Shown here in pieces: positions 1 through 9,103 of a stretch of 64,000 nt of DNA. How positions within the stretch are numbered: position 1 is the first letter of the stretch; the number at the start of each line of letters is the position of its first letter. Under the pieces are notes generated by a model that was given only the letters and a program-made list of their open reading frames with translations, made no database searches and was not told where the DNA came from. The DNA comes from Sandaracinaceae bacterium (GTDB lineage: Bacteria > Myxococcota_A > Polyangia > Polyangiales > JADJQN01): positions 1,550,001-1,614,000 of the forward strand of contig JADJQN010000003.1 of the NCBI GenBank assembly GCA_016712745.1, written 5' to 3'. The position numbers and the translations under genes were made by a program.

Positions 1-1
1 C

Positions 2-982
2 ATCATGACGGTCCCCAAGCGCTACGTAGATACCATTCGGCAAGTCCCGGGCGTGAGCGCGGTGAGCTATTTCAACTGGTTCGGCGCGAAGTACGAGCGC
101 ATGCCCAACGAGTTCTTCGGTTCGATGGCCTGCGACCCACGGACAATGTTTGATGTCTATGACGACGTTCGCATCTCGGAAGCAGAGAAGCAGGCCTTCA
201 TTGCGGATCGCCAGGGCGCCATCGTAGGCGACGTGCTCGCGCGCAAGATGAACTGGCATGCGGGGGACACGGTCACACTCAAAGGCACGATTTTCCCCGG
301 CAACTGGACCTTCCACATCGTCGGTGTGTACACGGCGGCGAGTCGCGCAGTGGATCGCTCGACGTTCTTCTTCCAATGGGATTACTTGAATGAGTCACTC
401 CCTCCCGGTCGTCGTGATCAGGTTGGATGGATCATGAGCCGCGTCGACAACGCGACGCAGGCGGCTGCAGTTTCCCAACGTATCGATCGCATCTTCGACA
501 TTCAGGACGTGCAGACGCTCTCGATGAGCGAACGTGCGTTGAACGTTTCGTTCCTGGCCGGCTTCTCGGCGATCCTCCAAGCGCTGAATGTGATCTCGGT
601 TGTCATCTTGCTCATCTTGCTACTGGTTTTGGGCAACACCATTGCGATGGGTGTTCGCGAGCGTACAAATGAGTACGGCGTTCTGCGCGCTCTCGGCTTT
701 ATGCCGAAGCACGTTCGTCTCTTCATTTACGGCGAAGCGATTACGCTGGGCGCGATTGCTGGAACGCTTGGCGCGGGGATCGGCTTCGCGTTCGTCAACT
801 TCGCGTTCGGGCCGTGGCTCGAGGAGAATATGGGCGCGATGTTCCCGTACTTCCGGGTGCCTGCCGAAGTGCTGATTGCGGCGTTTGTCTTCGCCGTCTT
901 GCTCGGCATTCTCGCCGCCATCATTCCCGCGACTCGTGCCGCGCGGCTCACCGTCACCGACGCCCTTCGCCGCATCGACTGA
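2..982 (+). CDS. ABC transporter permease, FtsX/MacB type (5' end cut by window)
   Basis: Inner-membrane permease subunit of a MacB/LolCDE-like ABC system, which would couple a cytoplasmic ATPase to movement of lipoproteins, peptides or other envelope substrates. 326 residues are visible. The reading frame is open to the first base and begins inside the periplasmic domain, so the first transmembrane helix lies outside the window. A periplasmic domain fills roughly the first 180 residues. It is followed by three hydrophobic segments in the C-terminal 140 residues, with the FtsX-type pattern NEYGVLRALGF between the first two. The gene ends 7 bases before a second permease of the same family, so the two are probably co-transcribed and may form a heterodimer. 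The ATPase is not in view and is expected upstream. The substrate cannot be told from the sequence. Confidence 0.88.
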   Translation: MMTVPKRYVDTIRQVPGVSAVSYFNWFGAKYERMPNEFFGSMACDPRTMFDVYDDVRISEAEKQAFIADRQGAIVGDVLARKMNWHAGDTVTLKGTIFPGNWTFHIVGVYTAASRAVDRSTFFFQWDYLNESLPPGRRDQVGWIMSRVDNATQAAAVSQRIDRIFDIQDVQTLSMSERALNVSFLAGFSAILQALNVISVVILLILLLVLGNTIAMGVRERTNEYGVLRALGFMPKHVRLFIYGEAITLGAIAGTLGAGIGFAFVNFAFGPWLEENMGAMFPYFRVPAEVLIAAFVFAVLLGILAAIIPATRAARLTVTDALRRID

Positions 983-989
983 GGATTCC

Positions 990-2156
990 ATGGTACCCAT
1001 CAGCTACAACCTCCGCAGTTTGACGCATCGCAAAGCGACGACGTTCGCAACCGCGTTCGGCATCACTCTTGTCGTCTTTGTTTTCGCCGCTTCGGCGATG
1101 CTCACCGATGGCATCAAGACCACGCTCGGCAAATCAGGCTCCGAAGACATCGCGATTGTAATTCGCGATGGCTCGGACGCCGAGCTCTCGAGCAGCCTCG
1201 ATCAGCCCAACGTCGGCATCATCCTGTCGTCAGCCGATGTGAAGCGGCGCGCAGATGGGCAGCCTGACGGCGTTGGCGAAATCGTCGCTGTGCTCGCGCT
1301 CGACAAGATCGGCACGGAGGGCGTTTCGAACGTTCAGGTTCGCGGAGTGGCTTCAGCTTCGTACGCCTTTCGGCCGACCATTCACATCGTGCAAGGCCGC
1401 CAGGCGCGGGACGGCGCTGAAGAAGCAGTGGTTGGACGCGCGATCGCCGGACGCTTTCGGGGCTTGGCGTTGGGGCAGTCGTTCGAGATCAAGAAGAACC
1501 GTCACATCACGGTTGTCGGCATCATGGAGGACCGCGGTTCGTCGTTTGAGTCCGAGGTTTGGACGGACATCGAAACCGTGCGCAGCGCATTCGGACGTGA
1601 AGCGCTCGTCTCTTCCGTTCGCGCGCGTCTTCGTTCGGCGTCTGCTTATCCGGCGTTTGAGCGAGCGCTCAAGTCCAATCGTCAGCTTGGCGTCGAAGTC
1701 ATGCGCGAGACGGACTACTACGCGCGCCAGTCCGAAGGCACCGGCACGCTCATTTCGGTGATGGGCAACATGATCGCGTTCTTCTTCTCACTTGGCGCCA
1801 TGATTGGCGCGATGATCACGATGTACGCCGCCGTCTCGAATCGCAGCCGCGAAATCGGAACTCTGCGCGCTCTCGGCTTCTCCAAGATGAGCATCCTCTT
1901 TGCGTTCTTGCTCGAAGCGCTAATGCTCTCCTTGCTCGGCGGCATCGTGGGCGTGCTTGCATCACTTGCGATGAACGGCACGGGCTTCTCGATGATGAAC
2001 CTGGCAAGCTGGTCGGAGATCACCTTCACCTTCCATTGGACTCCGCAGATCGCGATGAGCTCGCTCATCTTCGCGGCAGTCATGGGTCTTTTTGGCGGAC
2101 TCTTCCCCGCTATCCGCGCGGCACGCGTGAACGTGCTTCAGGCTCTTCGCAGCTAG
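990..2156 (+). CDS. ABC transporter permease, FtsX/MacB type
   Basis: Second permease of the pair, 388 residues. The order is an N-terminal hydrophobic helix (about residues 20-40), a large periplasmic domain, then three C-terminal helices with the FtsX signature REIGTLRALGFSKMSILFAF. The same signature occurs in the preceding gene. I chose the ATG at 990 because GAGGA of the upstream stop region lies at a suitable distance. The frame stays open upstream to 876, but those residues are basic and low in hydrophobicity, and they overlap the first permease. Likely partner of the preceding permease in one MacB- or LolCE-like transporter. A GC-rich hairpin follows the stop, so this is probably the last gene of the operon. 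Confidence 0.9.
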   Translation: MVPISYNLRSLTHRKATTFATAFGITLVVFVFAASAMLTDGIKTTLGKSGSEDIAIVIRDGSDAELSSSLDQPNVGIILSSADVKRRADGQPDGVGEIVAVLALDKIGTEGVSNVQVRGVASASYAFRPTIHIVQGRQARDGAEEAVVGRAIAGRFRGLALGQSFEIKKNRHITVVGIMEDRGSSFESEVWTDIETVRSAFGREALVSSVRARLRSASAYPAFERALKSNRQLGVEVMRETDYYARQSEGTGTLISVMGNMIAFFFSLGAMIGAMITMYAAVSNRSREIGTLRALGFSKMSILFAFLLEALMLSLLGGIVGVLASLAMNGTGFSMMNLASWSEITFTFHWTPQIAMSSLIFAAVMGLFGGLFPAIRAARVNVLQALRS

Positions 2157-2181
2157 CTGCCCGCGTTCCGTTTGCAGTCCG

Positions 2182-2217
2182 GCGGCGCCTTCTCTGTTGA
2201 GGGCGCCGCTTGGGTTT
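2182..2217 (+). terminator. Candidate terminator after the permease operon
   Basis: The sequence GCGGCGCC at 2182-2189 pairs exactly with GGCGCCGC at 2202-2209 around a 12-base loop and is followed by TTGGGTTT. It lies 26 bases after the permease stop codon. The T-tract is interrupted by G residues, so termination may be weak. The hairpin is separate from the repeat element that begins at 2218. Confidence 0.5.
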
Positions 2218-2472
2218 AACCGCCATGACGCCAGTAACGCCAGAGAGTGCCGACGCGCTGCCCGCGCTCTCACACAAAAGATTTTTGCGTTTAACCGCCA
2301 AGTCACCAAGGTCACCAGCAGTGGGGCCCGCACAAAAGCGAAAGTGCTCGGTTCTTGATTTGGGATTGAGCTGCTGGTTTGGCCGTGACTTGGTGGTTAA
2401 ACCCAAAAATTCTTGGGCTTGGGATCGAGCTTCGTGTTCCTTCTATCTGGCGTTACTGGCGCCATGGCGGTT
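2218..2472. repeat. Hairpin-forming intergenic repeat, family A, copy 1 (carries a nested family B element)
   Basis: The ends at 2218-2244 and 2446-2472 are 27-base inverted repeats with one mismatch. The arms start AACCGCCATGACGCCAG and run into AACGCCAGA. A second copy of the same unit lies at 24860-24983 but is only 124 bp, because this copy is interrupted between CACAAAA and TTCTTGG by another inverted-repeat element. No protein is encoded between the arms. Together with the terminator it accounts for most of the 379-base gap between the permease and the LRR lipoprotein. The structure resembles a MITE or REP-like palindromic element. No transposase is nearby. Confidence 0.85.
2281..2410. 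repeat. Hairpin-forming intergenic repeat, family B, copy 1 (nested in family A)
   Basis: The arms 2281-2306 and 2385-2410 are inverted repeats of 26 bases with two mismatches. The left arm contains TTTAACCGCCAAGTCAC, and the internal sequence ACCAGCAG also pairs. A related unit occurs at 38882-39001. Comparing the two family A copies shows that this element sits as an insertion inside family A, which supports past mobility or template-directed insertion. Confidence 0.8.
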
Positions 2473-2535
2473 CAAATGTCTGAACGGACGGCAAAAGTTG
2501 TCTGCGCTATCGGTCCGATCCGGTAGGGTGTTGCG

Positions 2536-3807
2536 ATGCTGACGCGGGTTCCGTTTTTCCAAGTGGCACTTCTCTGCGTCCTTGCTGGGTGCGAAGGGAT
2601 CTTTGGGCCGCCGACGTTTCGCGACGTAGTTGACGGCAAGATCGCGATGCAGAGTGGCGATAGGCAGGCAGTCGCGGCCCTTTTGGAGGCTGCGGGGCTC
2701 ACGCCTGAGCAGTTTCTAGTGCGTGACACCGAAGACGGAATTCTTCCTACCAACGGCGTGGCGCTCAAGGGTGGTCGCGTCGTACGCATCGTGCTTTCTT
2801 CGACCCGTTTAGAAAGAAGCGCGTCGTTTGCATCCTTGACCGAGCTGCGTGAGGTACGCGCCGCTCACAACCAACTTACGAACGTCCGTGGCTTTGCCGG
2901 CCTTGCTCATTTGACATCATTGCACGTAGAGAACAATCGCATCACGACGCTGGATGGCTTAGCACCGTGTGCGTCACTAGGATCGCTCTTCGCCGCGGCG
3001 AACCAACTCACGTCGCTAGAAACGATCGGGCAGATCCCGAGCCTGCATGAAATAGATGTTCATGAAAACCAGATCGAATCCCTGCGCGGGCTATCTGAAT
3101 TGCCCAGGCTGACGTGGGTGAACGCGTCGCACAATCGCGTTACCGACGCGGCAACGCTTGGAGTGCCGCCAACGCTCGCTATTCTCTTCGTAGATGACAA
3201 TCGGCTAGTGAGCATCGACCATCTGCTCACGATTCCGACGCTGCGAGACGTGTACGCACAAAGAAATCAGATCACTCGCGTGCCTGCTGAAGCGCGCCGT
3301 TTTCGCACGCTTGCGCTCACAGGCAACGGGGCAACAGCGCCCGATGCGACGCCGGCACCGGTGTTAGTTCGCGCCGCCGCGCTTTCGCGCGAGGAAATTA
3401 ACAATTTTTCAATGGCGTCGTGCACACAGGTGGTGCAGATGCCGTGCCGCAACCATCTCACGACCGTCTCCTGTCGATTGCACCTCGACCAGCTGCAGGG
3501 CATTGTCTGCGCGCAGTTGGTGGCCGACCGAACTTTGCACCGAAGCGGCAGCGCGCTGCGACAGCCGATTCTTCGTCCGAATGTTTCGATCCCGCTCTCG
3601 GGCCACATCGCTCTCAGCGCGATCAGTGGCGAAGCGCGAGTCTATTTCCAGCCCCTGCTGAGCGTGGAAGCCAATCACCTGACAAGCGCGTCCACGCCCG
3701 TGACACGCGCGAATGTATTCTCGCTCCTACTGGGTCAGACGCGCGGGCTCATAATCCAAAGCGCAACACCATCCGCGGGCGGCATCGACATCGAGTACTC
3801 GGACTAA
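2536..3807 (+). CDS. Leucine-rich-repeat lipoprotein
   Basis: Predicted envelope lipoprotein of 423 residues. A short hydrophobic signal ends in the lipobox LAGC, placing the lipidated Cys at residue 19. Residues of about 95-270 hold roughly eight units of 21-22 residues with the LxxLxxLxxxxNxL spacing of the SDS22/internalin class, for example LTSLHVENNRITTLDGL. The unit suggests a protein-binding arc exposed outside the cytoplasm. The last 130 residues have no leucine repeat and contain four Cys residues that could form disulfides. The ligand is unknown. The gene stands alone, between hairpin repeats upstream and a convergent Hsp70 gene 16 bases downstream. Confidence 0.85.
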   Translation: MLTRVPFFQVALLCVLAGCEGIFGPPTFRDVVDGKIAMQSGDRQAVAALLEAAGLTPEQFLVRDTEDGILPTNGVALKGGRVVRIVLSSTRLERSASFASLTELREVRAAHNQLTNVRGFAGLAHLTSLHVENNRITTLDGLAPCASLGSLFAAANQLTSLETIGQIPSLHEIDVHENQIESLRGLSELPRLTWVNASHNRVTDAATLGVPPTLAILFVDDNRLVSIDHLLTIPTLRDVYAQRNQITRVPAEARRFRTLALTGNGATAPDATPAPVLVRAAALSREEINNFSMASCTQVVQMPCRNHLTTVSCRLHLDQLQGIVCAQLVADRTLHRSGSALRQPILRPNVSIPLSGHIALSAISGEARVYFQPLLSVEANHLTSASTPVTRANVFSLLLGQTRGLIIQSATPSAGGIDIEYSD

Positions 3808-3823
3808 CCCGCCACGCGCAGTG

Positions 3824-6649
3824 TCAGCGGATGAGCTTGAGGCCGGGCGGGAGGGATTCGCCGAAGACGCGGCGTTCGTCGGCTTCTTCGAGGATGCGGG
3901 GTTCGCGGACCATCTCGGCCCATGACGTGGGCGCGTTCATCTTGGTGAGGCGGTCAGCAACTTGCAGGCGAGTTGCTTCGGGGATGTCGCGTTCGCGATC
4001 GCCAGTGGCTCGTGCGAGTTGGGTTGCGGCGAAGGGCGCGCTCTCCACAGACTTCCAATCGAGCTTCATCACGTGTTCGAGCCATGTGGCGGCGGTGCCG
4101 CTGGTTACGGTTTGATGAGCGCTGGCGGCGAAGGACATGCGTGCGCCGAGGCGGCCGACGGCCCACCAGCTTGTCTTTGGTTCATTGTGTTTGAGCAAGC
4201 GCTCGATGAGCCAGTCACCCACTTCGGTTTTACGCTTGGGTGAAATGCGCTCGAGTGATCCGGCGAGGCGCACCATGTCGTCTTGGCCGAGCATCCGCGG
4301 ACCTTTGGGTCGCGGTTTGGGACGCGCGGCTGGCGGCTCGAGATAGAATGCAATCGCATCAAGCAATTCGGTCTGTGCTTGCTCGGTGAGACCACCGGCC
4401 ACACGTCGCCACATGGTCCACCATTCGGACCACACTTGCGCTTCCGGCTGGAACTGCACGCCATCGCGGAAGAGCTCCCAGAGCTGCGCTGTGCGCCAAT
4501 CATCGAGCGGGTATCCAAAGCCTGGGCGCAAGCAATACCCGGCCAAGTTGAACCACACTCGCTCGTGATCGGCCGAGCGGCGGCGGCGCTTGGCACCCGC
4601 GAGCAATGTGCCGAAAAGCTCGCGTAAAAGTGCGGTATCCCACGTTTCGCGCGCGCCCAAGATGCGCTCGAGATCGACGCGCAGTGTCTTGATGCCCTTC
4701 GGATCAATGTCCTTCGAGCTCTTGCCGAAGACCGCGTCGATGCGGCCTTTCGCTTCAGCAAAGCGCGGATGCAATTGCGTGACAGCGGTCGCGGCGGGGG
4801 CGTGGCTCGTACGTTTGGCATCGCCTCGCAATTGAAACTCGAGCTTCCAGCGACGAGAGGGCTCGTTGGCAGAAACACAACTCAGTTCGATCGTCCCGAC
4901 TTCGGTCAGCGACGCGCGTAGCTCGACGTTCACTTCGCGCGCGACTCCGGGTGGGGCGCTGGGTCGCACACTCGATCGCGCAGGGCCGCTCTCGTCGAGC
5001 ACGGCCGCGATCGGAGGAAGGGCCGCATATGAGTCTTCGTTAATCTCCACAAGGTCACCCGCGCGATGCGTCTTCTCGGCGTGCGAAGTCACGACATGAA
5101 AGCGAACTGGCTCGCCGAGGCGCAGCGAGAAGGTACGCGAGCGCGCGGCCACTTCTTCGCCTTCTTCGGATCCACGGGGCAACACGCAAACCGCACGATG
5201 CTCCGCCGCATCGACGACGACGTAGTAGCTACGCGGTGAGCCGCCGGCGATGCGCAGGCCCACTCCGCGTCGCGCAAGACCGTACGCGACAGCGCCGCGC
5301 GCTACTGCAAGCTCGGGTGCGTCGTTGTCGAGGAGAGTGGGCGGGCTGCCGCGCCACACGGTGAGCACTTCAAGGAGACGCGCGACGAGCGCATGCCCCT
5401 TGAAGACACCACCGTTCAGCAAAATGGCATCAGGCGTGGGAATCGCTGCCTGCGTGGGAGTGCCCGTCGCCGCCAGGGCCTCGCGAACGATCTCGGAATG
5501 TGCCGTTAAAAACCCGGCGATATGGCGAGTGATCGCCGGATCGCTTGCGTAGGGAAGGCCGAACTCCACGATGCCGGCGCGCTTACGCAACGGAGCTTCG
5601 TGCTGCTCGGTGCGCGGAAAAAAACCGTCCACGATTCCTTCAAGCGCTTCGTCTCTTGTCACGGTGGTGCTCTTGGATCCTCCGATGAGCTTCGACCCGC
5701 CGCCCAAGACGGTCAGAGTTGTCTCGGACGGCGCGTCCTTCGCCAGCAAGCGCTCTTTGGCTTCGCGCGCTTGAGTCAAGAGTTCAAAAAACCGCGCGGC
5801 GGGAAGCGTATTGCCTTCGCCGGCGATGCGCGTCTCAGCGCGACGTGCCAAGGCGAGATCCATGTTGTCGCCGCCCAACATCAAATGATCACCAACGGCG
5901 ATACGTGTCAGGCGCGGTCCGCTCTCGCGCAGCTCGACGTGGATGAGCGTAAGGTCGGTCGTTCCTCCGCCAACGTCGCACACAAGTACGAGGCGTGTGC
6001 CCTTGAGGATCTCATCCACGTGTCCGTGATGACGGCGAAGAAAATCGTAGAACGCTGCTTGCGGTTCCTCGACGAGGCGAACCTGCAAAAGCCATGCGCG
6101 TGTTGCAGCCTCGAGCGTAAGAGCGCGAGCGCCTTCGTCGAAAGACGCAGGAACTGTCAGTACGACTTCTTGCTGATCGAGAGGATAAGCGGGGAAGGCG
6201 TGGTTCCACGCACGATGAACGTGCGCGAGGTAGCTCGTGCTCGCATCGATCGGAGAGATCTTTGCGACGTCATCCGAAGCGCCCCACGGCAAGATGTTCG
6301 CCGTACGGTCGACGTGCGGATGCGAGAGCCAACTCTTCGCGCTGGCAATCAAGCGCAGCGGTGATTTTGCGCCCATTTTTCGGGCCAATTCACCAACGAC
6401 CGCTCCATCCTCGTGCATCCCCCACGGCAGGGCGGTGTCGCTTTCCTTTAGCTCACCGTCGGCAAGTTGATAGCGCACTGACGGCAGCAGCTCGCGCGCG
6501 GCGACCTCGCCCGGGGCAACCGATTGCGGTATCGGGAACGCGTGAACGTTCGGGCCTGCGTCGCCTTCGACTTTTTCCTGCGAGTCGGCGTAGGCGACAA
6601 CGGTATGTGTCGTTCCAAGGTCGATGCCGACGATGAAACGCGGCTTCAC
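3824..6649 (-). CDS. Hsp70-family chaperone with long C-terminal extension (DUF3731-like)
   Basis: DnaK-like ATPase of 941 residues. Phosphate-1 motif GIDLGTTHTVVAY is at residues 8-20, and phosphate-2 motif VCDVGGGTTDLTLI follows in the middle of the nucleotide-binding domain. After a short, divergent substrate-binding region there are about 300 extra residues rich in Trp and Arg (for example VWSEWWTMWRRVAGGL). This matches the architecture I know as Hsp70 plus DUF3731. The usual C-terminal EEVD-type tail is absent. Its ATG overlaps the stop of the upstream Hsp70 gene by 4 bases, so it is probably translationally coupled. It is the last gene of a DUF2760-Hsp70-Hsp70 operon. No J-protein or GrpE gene is adjacent. 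Client and role are unknown. Confidence 0.9.
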   Translation of the reverse strand: MKPRFIVGIDLGTTHTVVAYADSQEKVEGDAGPNVHAFPIPQSVAPGEVAARELLPSVRYQLADGELKESDTALPWGMHEDGAVVGELARKMGAKSPLRLIASAKSWLSHPHVDRTANILPWGASDDVAKISPIDASTSYLAHVHRAWNHAFPAYPLDQQEVVLTVPASFDEGARALTLEAATRAWLLQVRLVEEPQAAFYDFLRRHHGHVDEILKGTRLVLVCDVGGGTTDLTLIHVELRESGPRLTRIAVGDHLMLGGDNMDLALARRAETRIAGEGNTLPAARFFELLTQAREAKERLLAKDAPSETTLTVLGGGSKLIGGSKSTTVTRDEALEGIVDGFFPRTEQHEAPLRKRAGIVEFGLPYASDPAITRHIAGFLTAHSEIVREALAATGTPTQAAIPTPDAILLNGGVFKGHALVARLLEVLTVWRGSPPTLLDNDAPELAVARGAVAYGLARRGVGLRIAGGSPRSYYVVVDAAEHRAVCVLPRGSEEGEEVAARSRTFSLRLGEPVRFHVVTSHAEKTHRAGDLVEINEDSYAALPPIAAVLDESGPARSSVRPSAPPGVAREVNVELRASLTEVGTIELSCVSANEPSRRWKLEFQLRGDAKRTSHAPAATAVTQLHPRFAEAKGRIDAVFGKSSKDIDPKGIKTLRVDLERILGARETWDTALLRELFGTLLAGAKRRRRSADHERVWFNLAGYCLRPGFGYPLDDWRTAQLWELFRDGVQFQPEAQVWSEWWTMWRRVAGGLTEQAQTELLDAIAFYLEPPAARPKPRPKGPRMLGQDDMVRLAGSLERISPKRKTEVGDWLIERLLKHNEPKTSWWAVGRLGARMSFAASAHQTVTSGTAATWLEHVMKLDWKSVESAPFAATQLARATGDRERDIPEATRLQVADRLTKMNAPTSWAEMVREPRILEEADERRVFGESLPPGLKLIR

Positions 6650-8484
6650 GCAGCGCTCGTTTCCCGAACGTCAAGCTCGAGCTTCCATCGGTCGGCACCG
6701 CTGCGAGGAACGGCCTCCAGCAGCAGAGTGCCAACTTCGGTGATCGCGGCTGAGAGACGTACCGGCACGACTTCACCGGATACGCGACCGTCTGCGGGAA
6801 GTGTCGCTTCAATTTCGCGCAGCTCGTGAAGCTCTTCGTCGCGCCATCGCTCGAGCACGGAGCCCACTTGATCGTCACGACGCACCGAAGATTCAAAGAA
6901 ACGAAAACGCACCGGCTCTCCAACGACGAGTCCGAACTCAGCGGGTGGCAATGTCGTGCTCGTCCCTTCTTCCATACCAAAGGGGGCAATGCAGAGTGCG
7001 TTGAGTGGCGGCGCCATTCCCGGCACGGCGGGTGCGGACGTCTCGACGCCAATGTAGTAGGCGCGTGCCGAGCCACCGCGAATGCGAACGCCACGTCCAC
7101 GACGCACATAACCGTAGTACGCAGCTCCCCGCGCAACTGCGAGATCGAGATCTGCGCCCTCTAGAATGCGCAGCGGCGCCGCGCCTTCCGTTGCGAGCCA
7201 ACCGTTGAGCACGTCCACAACGCGGTCGCGAAGTACTTTGGCTTTGAACACGCCACCGTTGAAGAGAAGGGCGGTCGGCTTCAAGAACGCACTTTTCGCG
7301 GCAGAAAACCCTTCGATTTTGTCGGCCGCCTGCGCCTGACGAGTCAGGAACGCGGCGAGGTGTCGCGTGACCGCCGCGTCCTGCGCGTAGGGCAGACCCA
7401 TCTGCATAAGTCCGCCGCGCGGCCGACTCACCGGATGCGAGCCGACGGCCTCCTTGGGAAAGAACCCTTCGACCAGAACGCGCAAGACCTCTTCGCGCGT
7501 GAGCTCCGAACGCAACGAACCGCCGATCAACTTGGAGCCGCGGCTGGCGACTACGATCGGGGCACTTGCGATGCTAGTGTCGTTGAGCAGAAGCTCTTTC
7601 GCGCTGCGACAGGCGTGCGTGAGCATGCCGAGCTGCCACGAATCGAGCATGCGCCCGTCGACTTCCATCTTCTGGCGTACGGTGTGGGCGAGGGCGAGGT
7701 CCATGTTGTCCCCGCCGAGCAAGATATGATCGCCGACCGCGACGCGATGAAGGGCGAGAGCGCCCTTTTCTTCTGCGACAGCGATCAGCGATAGATCGGT
7801 CGTCCCGCCTCCGACGTCCACAACGAGGATGACGTCGCCAACCTTGACGTCGGTCCGCCACGAGGCCTGGTTGCCAGCGATCCAGGAATAGAGGGCGGCC
7901 TGCGGCTCCTCGAGCAAGACGAGATTCTGAATGCCGGCCTGCTGCGCTGCGGCCGCCGTCAATTCGCGCGCCGCGGGGTCGAACGATGCGGGAACGGTCA
8001 GCACGACTTCTTGTGTGGCAAGTGGAGCGCTCGGGTTCGCGGCATCCCACGTCGCACGAAGATGCGAGAGATAGCGCACCGATGCTTCAAACGGTGACAC
8101 GCGCTCCACTTCTGGCGGTGCGTCGGCAGGAAGTATCGGTTCCCGACGATCGACAGCGCTGTGGCCAAGCCAACTTTTCGCGCTTGAAACAAGGCGGATT
8201 GGAGTCTTCGCTCCGACTTGTCGAGCCATCTCGCCGACGATCACACGAGGGCTTCCGTCCCACGGCAATGCCAAATCTTGAGGACCGAACTCGCTCGCAT
8301 GCGGAAGATAGAGAAACGACGGGAGCAATGCTCGCGATTCAACCGAGCCTGCGGCAACCGATTGCGGGATCGCTAGTTCCCGCACTTGGGCAACGTCACC
8401 ATCATTCGCGCGCACATCTACGAACGACAACGCGGAGTGCGTCGTCCCGAGATCGATGCCAACCGCGAACGGAGATGTGCTCAC
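6646..8484 (-). CDS. Hsp70-family chaperone (HscC-like)
   Basis: Second DnaK paralogue, 612 residues. The N-terminus has GIDLGTTHSALSFVD and the phosphate-2 loop VVDVGGGTTDLSLI, so the ATPase domain looks intact. The substrate-binding part is short and the alpha-helical lid is much reduced compared with DnaK (about 640 residues). It resembles HscC-type specialised Hsp70 proteins. It overlaps the DUF2760 gene upstream and the larger Hsp70 gene downstream by 4 bases each, so the three proteins are likely made in fixed proportion and act together. It may act with the DUF3731-type paralogue. I infer a specialised folding or assembly machine rather than general heat-shock DnaK. Confidence 0.9.
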   Translation of the reverse strand: MSTSPFAVGIDLGTTHSALSFVDVRANDGDVAQVRELAIPQSVAAGSVESRALLPSFLYLPHASEFGPQDLALPWDGSPRVIVGEMARQVGAKTPIRLVSSAKSWLGHSAVDRREPILPADAPPEVERVSPFEASVRYLSHLRATWDAANPSAPLATQEVVLTVPASFDPAARELTAAAAQQAGIQNLVLLEEPQAALYSWIAGNQASWRTDVKVGDVILVVDVGGGTTDLSLIAVAEEKGALALHRVAVGDHILLGGDNMDLALAHTVRQKMEVDGRMLDSWQLGMLTHACRSAKELLLNDTSIASAPIVVASRGSKLIGGSLRSELTREEVLRVLVEGFFPKEAVGSHPVSRPRGGLMQMGLPYAQDAAVTRHLAAFLTRQAQAADKIEGFSAAKSAFLKPTALLFNGGVFKAKVLRDRVVDVLNGWLATEGAAPLRILEGADLDLAVARGAAYYGYVRRGRGVRIRGGSARAYYIGVETSAPAVPGMAPPLNALCIAPFGMEEGTSTTLPPAEFGLVVGEPVRFRFFESSVRRDDQVGSVLERWRDEELHELREIEATLPADGRVSGEVVPVRLSAAITEVGTLLLEAVPRSGADRWKLELDVRETSAA

Positions 8485-9035
8485 AGCTCAACCTCAGCGG
8501 GCGCGAGAATCTTCGCATCGTGCCCTTGAGCCATCTGCGGAAGCTTCACGTCGACGGCGCGCCATCCACGGTGACGCAGCGTGCCGGTAAAGGGCGGAGC
8601 GCCAACCACGTTACCGGTTACGCGAACTTCCGAAGCGTTGAAGCCCGGCGCAAGCGTCACGCGCGCTTCCTCGGACTCGCTGCGCACCTGAGCTATCGTG
8701 ATGTGCTCTCGCAGCGCCTTCTTGCAGCCCGTGTGCACGACACGTGCGGCAGCGCCAATGTCTGCGTCGCTGAACGAGCTCACATCCTCCTCGAGGAAAT
8801 CTAGGAAGCGACCTTCGCGCTGTAAGATTGCGAGCAGCTGCAGTGCGGCATCGGGTCCCGCTTCCCGCATCGGAGGCGGTGCTGCTTTCGCGACTTCGAC
8901 GGCGACCGGCTTGGGCGCAGGCAAGCTCTCGGGGAGAAGGGCGTCACCGCTTTTGGCGAGCTCGACCTTCTTTGCGAAAGCTGCGTCAAAAAGGATGCTA
9001 AAAAACGCGCTGAATGCCAGGAAGAATCGGCTCAC
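8481..9035 (-). CDS. DUF2760 family protein
   Basis: 184 residues from the chosen GTG at 9035, which has GAGGT a few bases upstream and gives the family-typical start RFFLAFSAFFSILFDAAFA, an amphipathic or membrane-associated segment. A longer GTG start at 9068 would add 11 residues that look unlike the family. The C-terminal half carries the conserved DUF2760 blocks: LLAILQREGRFLDFLEED, GNVVGAPPFTGTLRHRGWR and a terminal LAPAEVEL. The function is not known to me. The gene is fixed next to the two Hsp70 genes by a 4-base overlap, so a cofactor or targeting role for those chaperones is the natural inference. Confidence 0.85.
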   Translation of the reverse strand: MSRFFLAFSAFFSILFDAAFAKKVELAKSGDALLPESLPAPKPVAVEVAKAAPPPMREAGPDAALQLLAILQREGRFLDFLEEDVSSFSDADIGAAARVVHTGCKKALREHITIAQVRSESEEARVTLAPGFNASEVRVTGNVVGAPPFTGTLRHRGWRAVDVKLPQMAQGHDAKILAPAEVEL

Positions 9036-9103
9036 GGAGGACCTCGCTCGGGGCCGATTCGATAGCACGTTTGGCGTGAATTTTCCCGCGCTAAAGAAGC
9101 CGC

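Noticed and set aside
5522..6364. Plus-strand frame of 280 residues opposite the large Hsp70 gene
   Set aside because: It is antisense to the ATPase domain; it has no motif and the Hsp70 signature is on the other strand.
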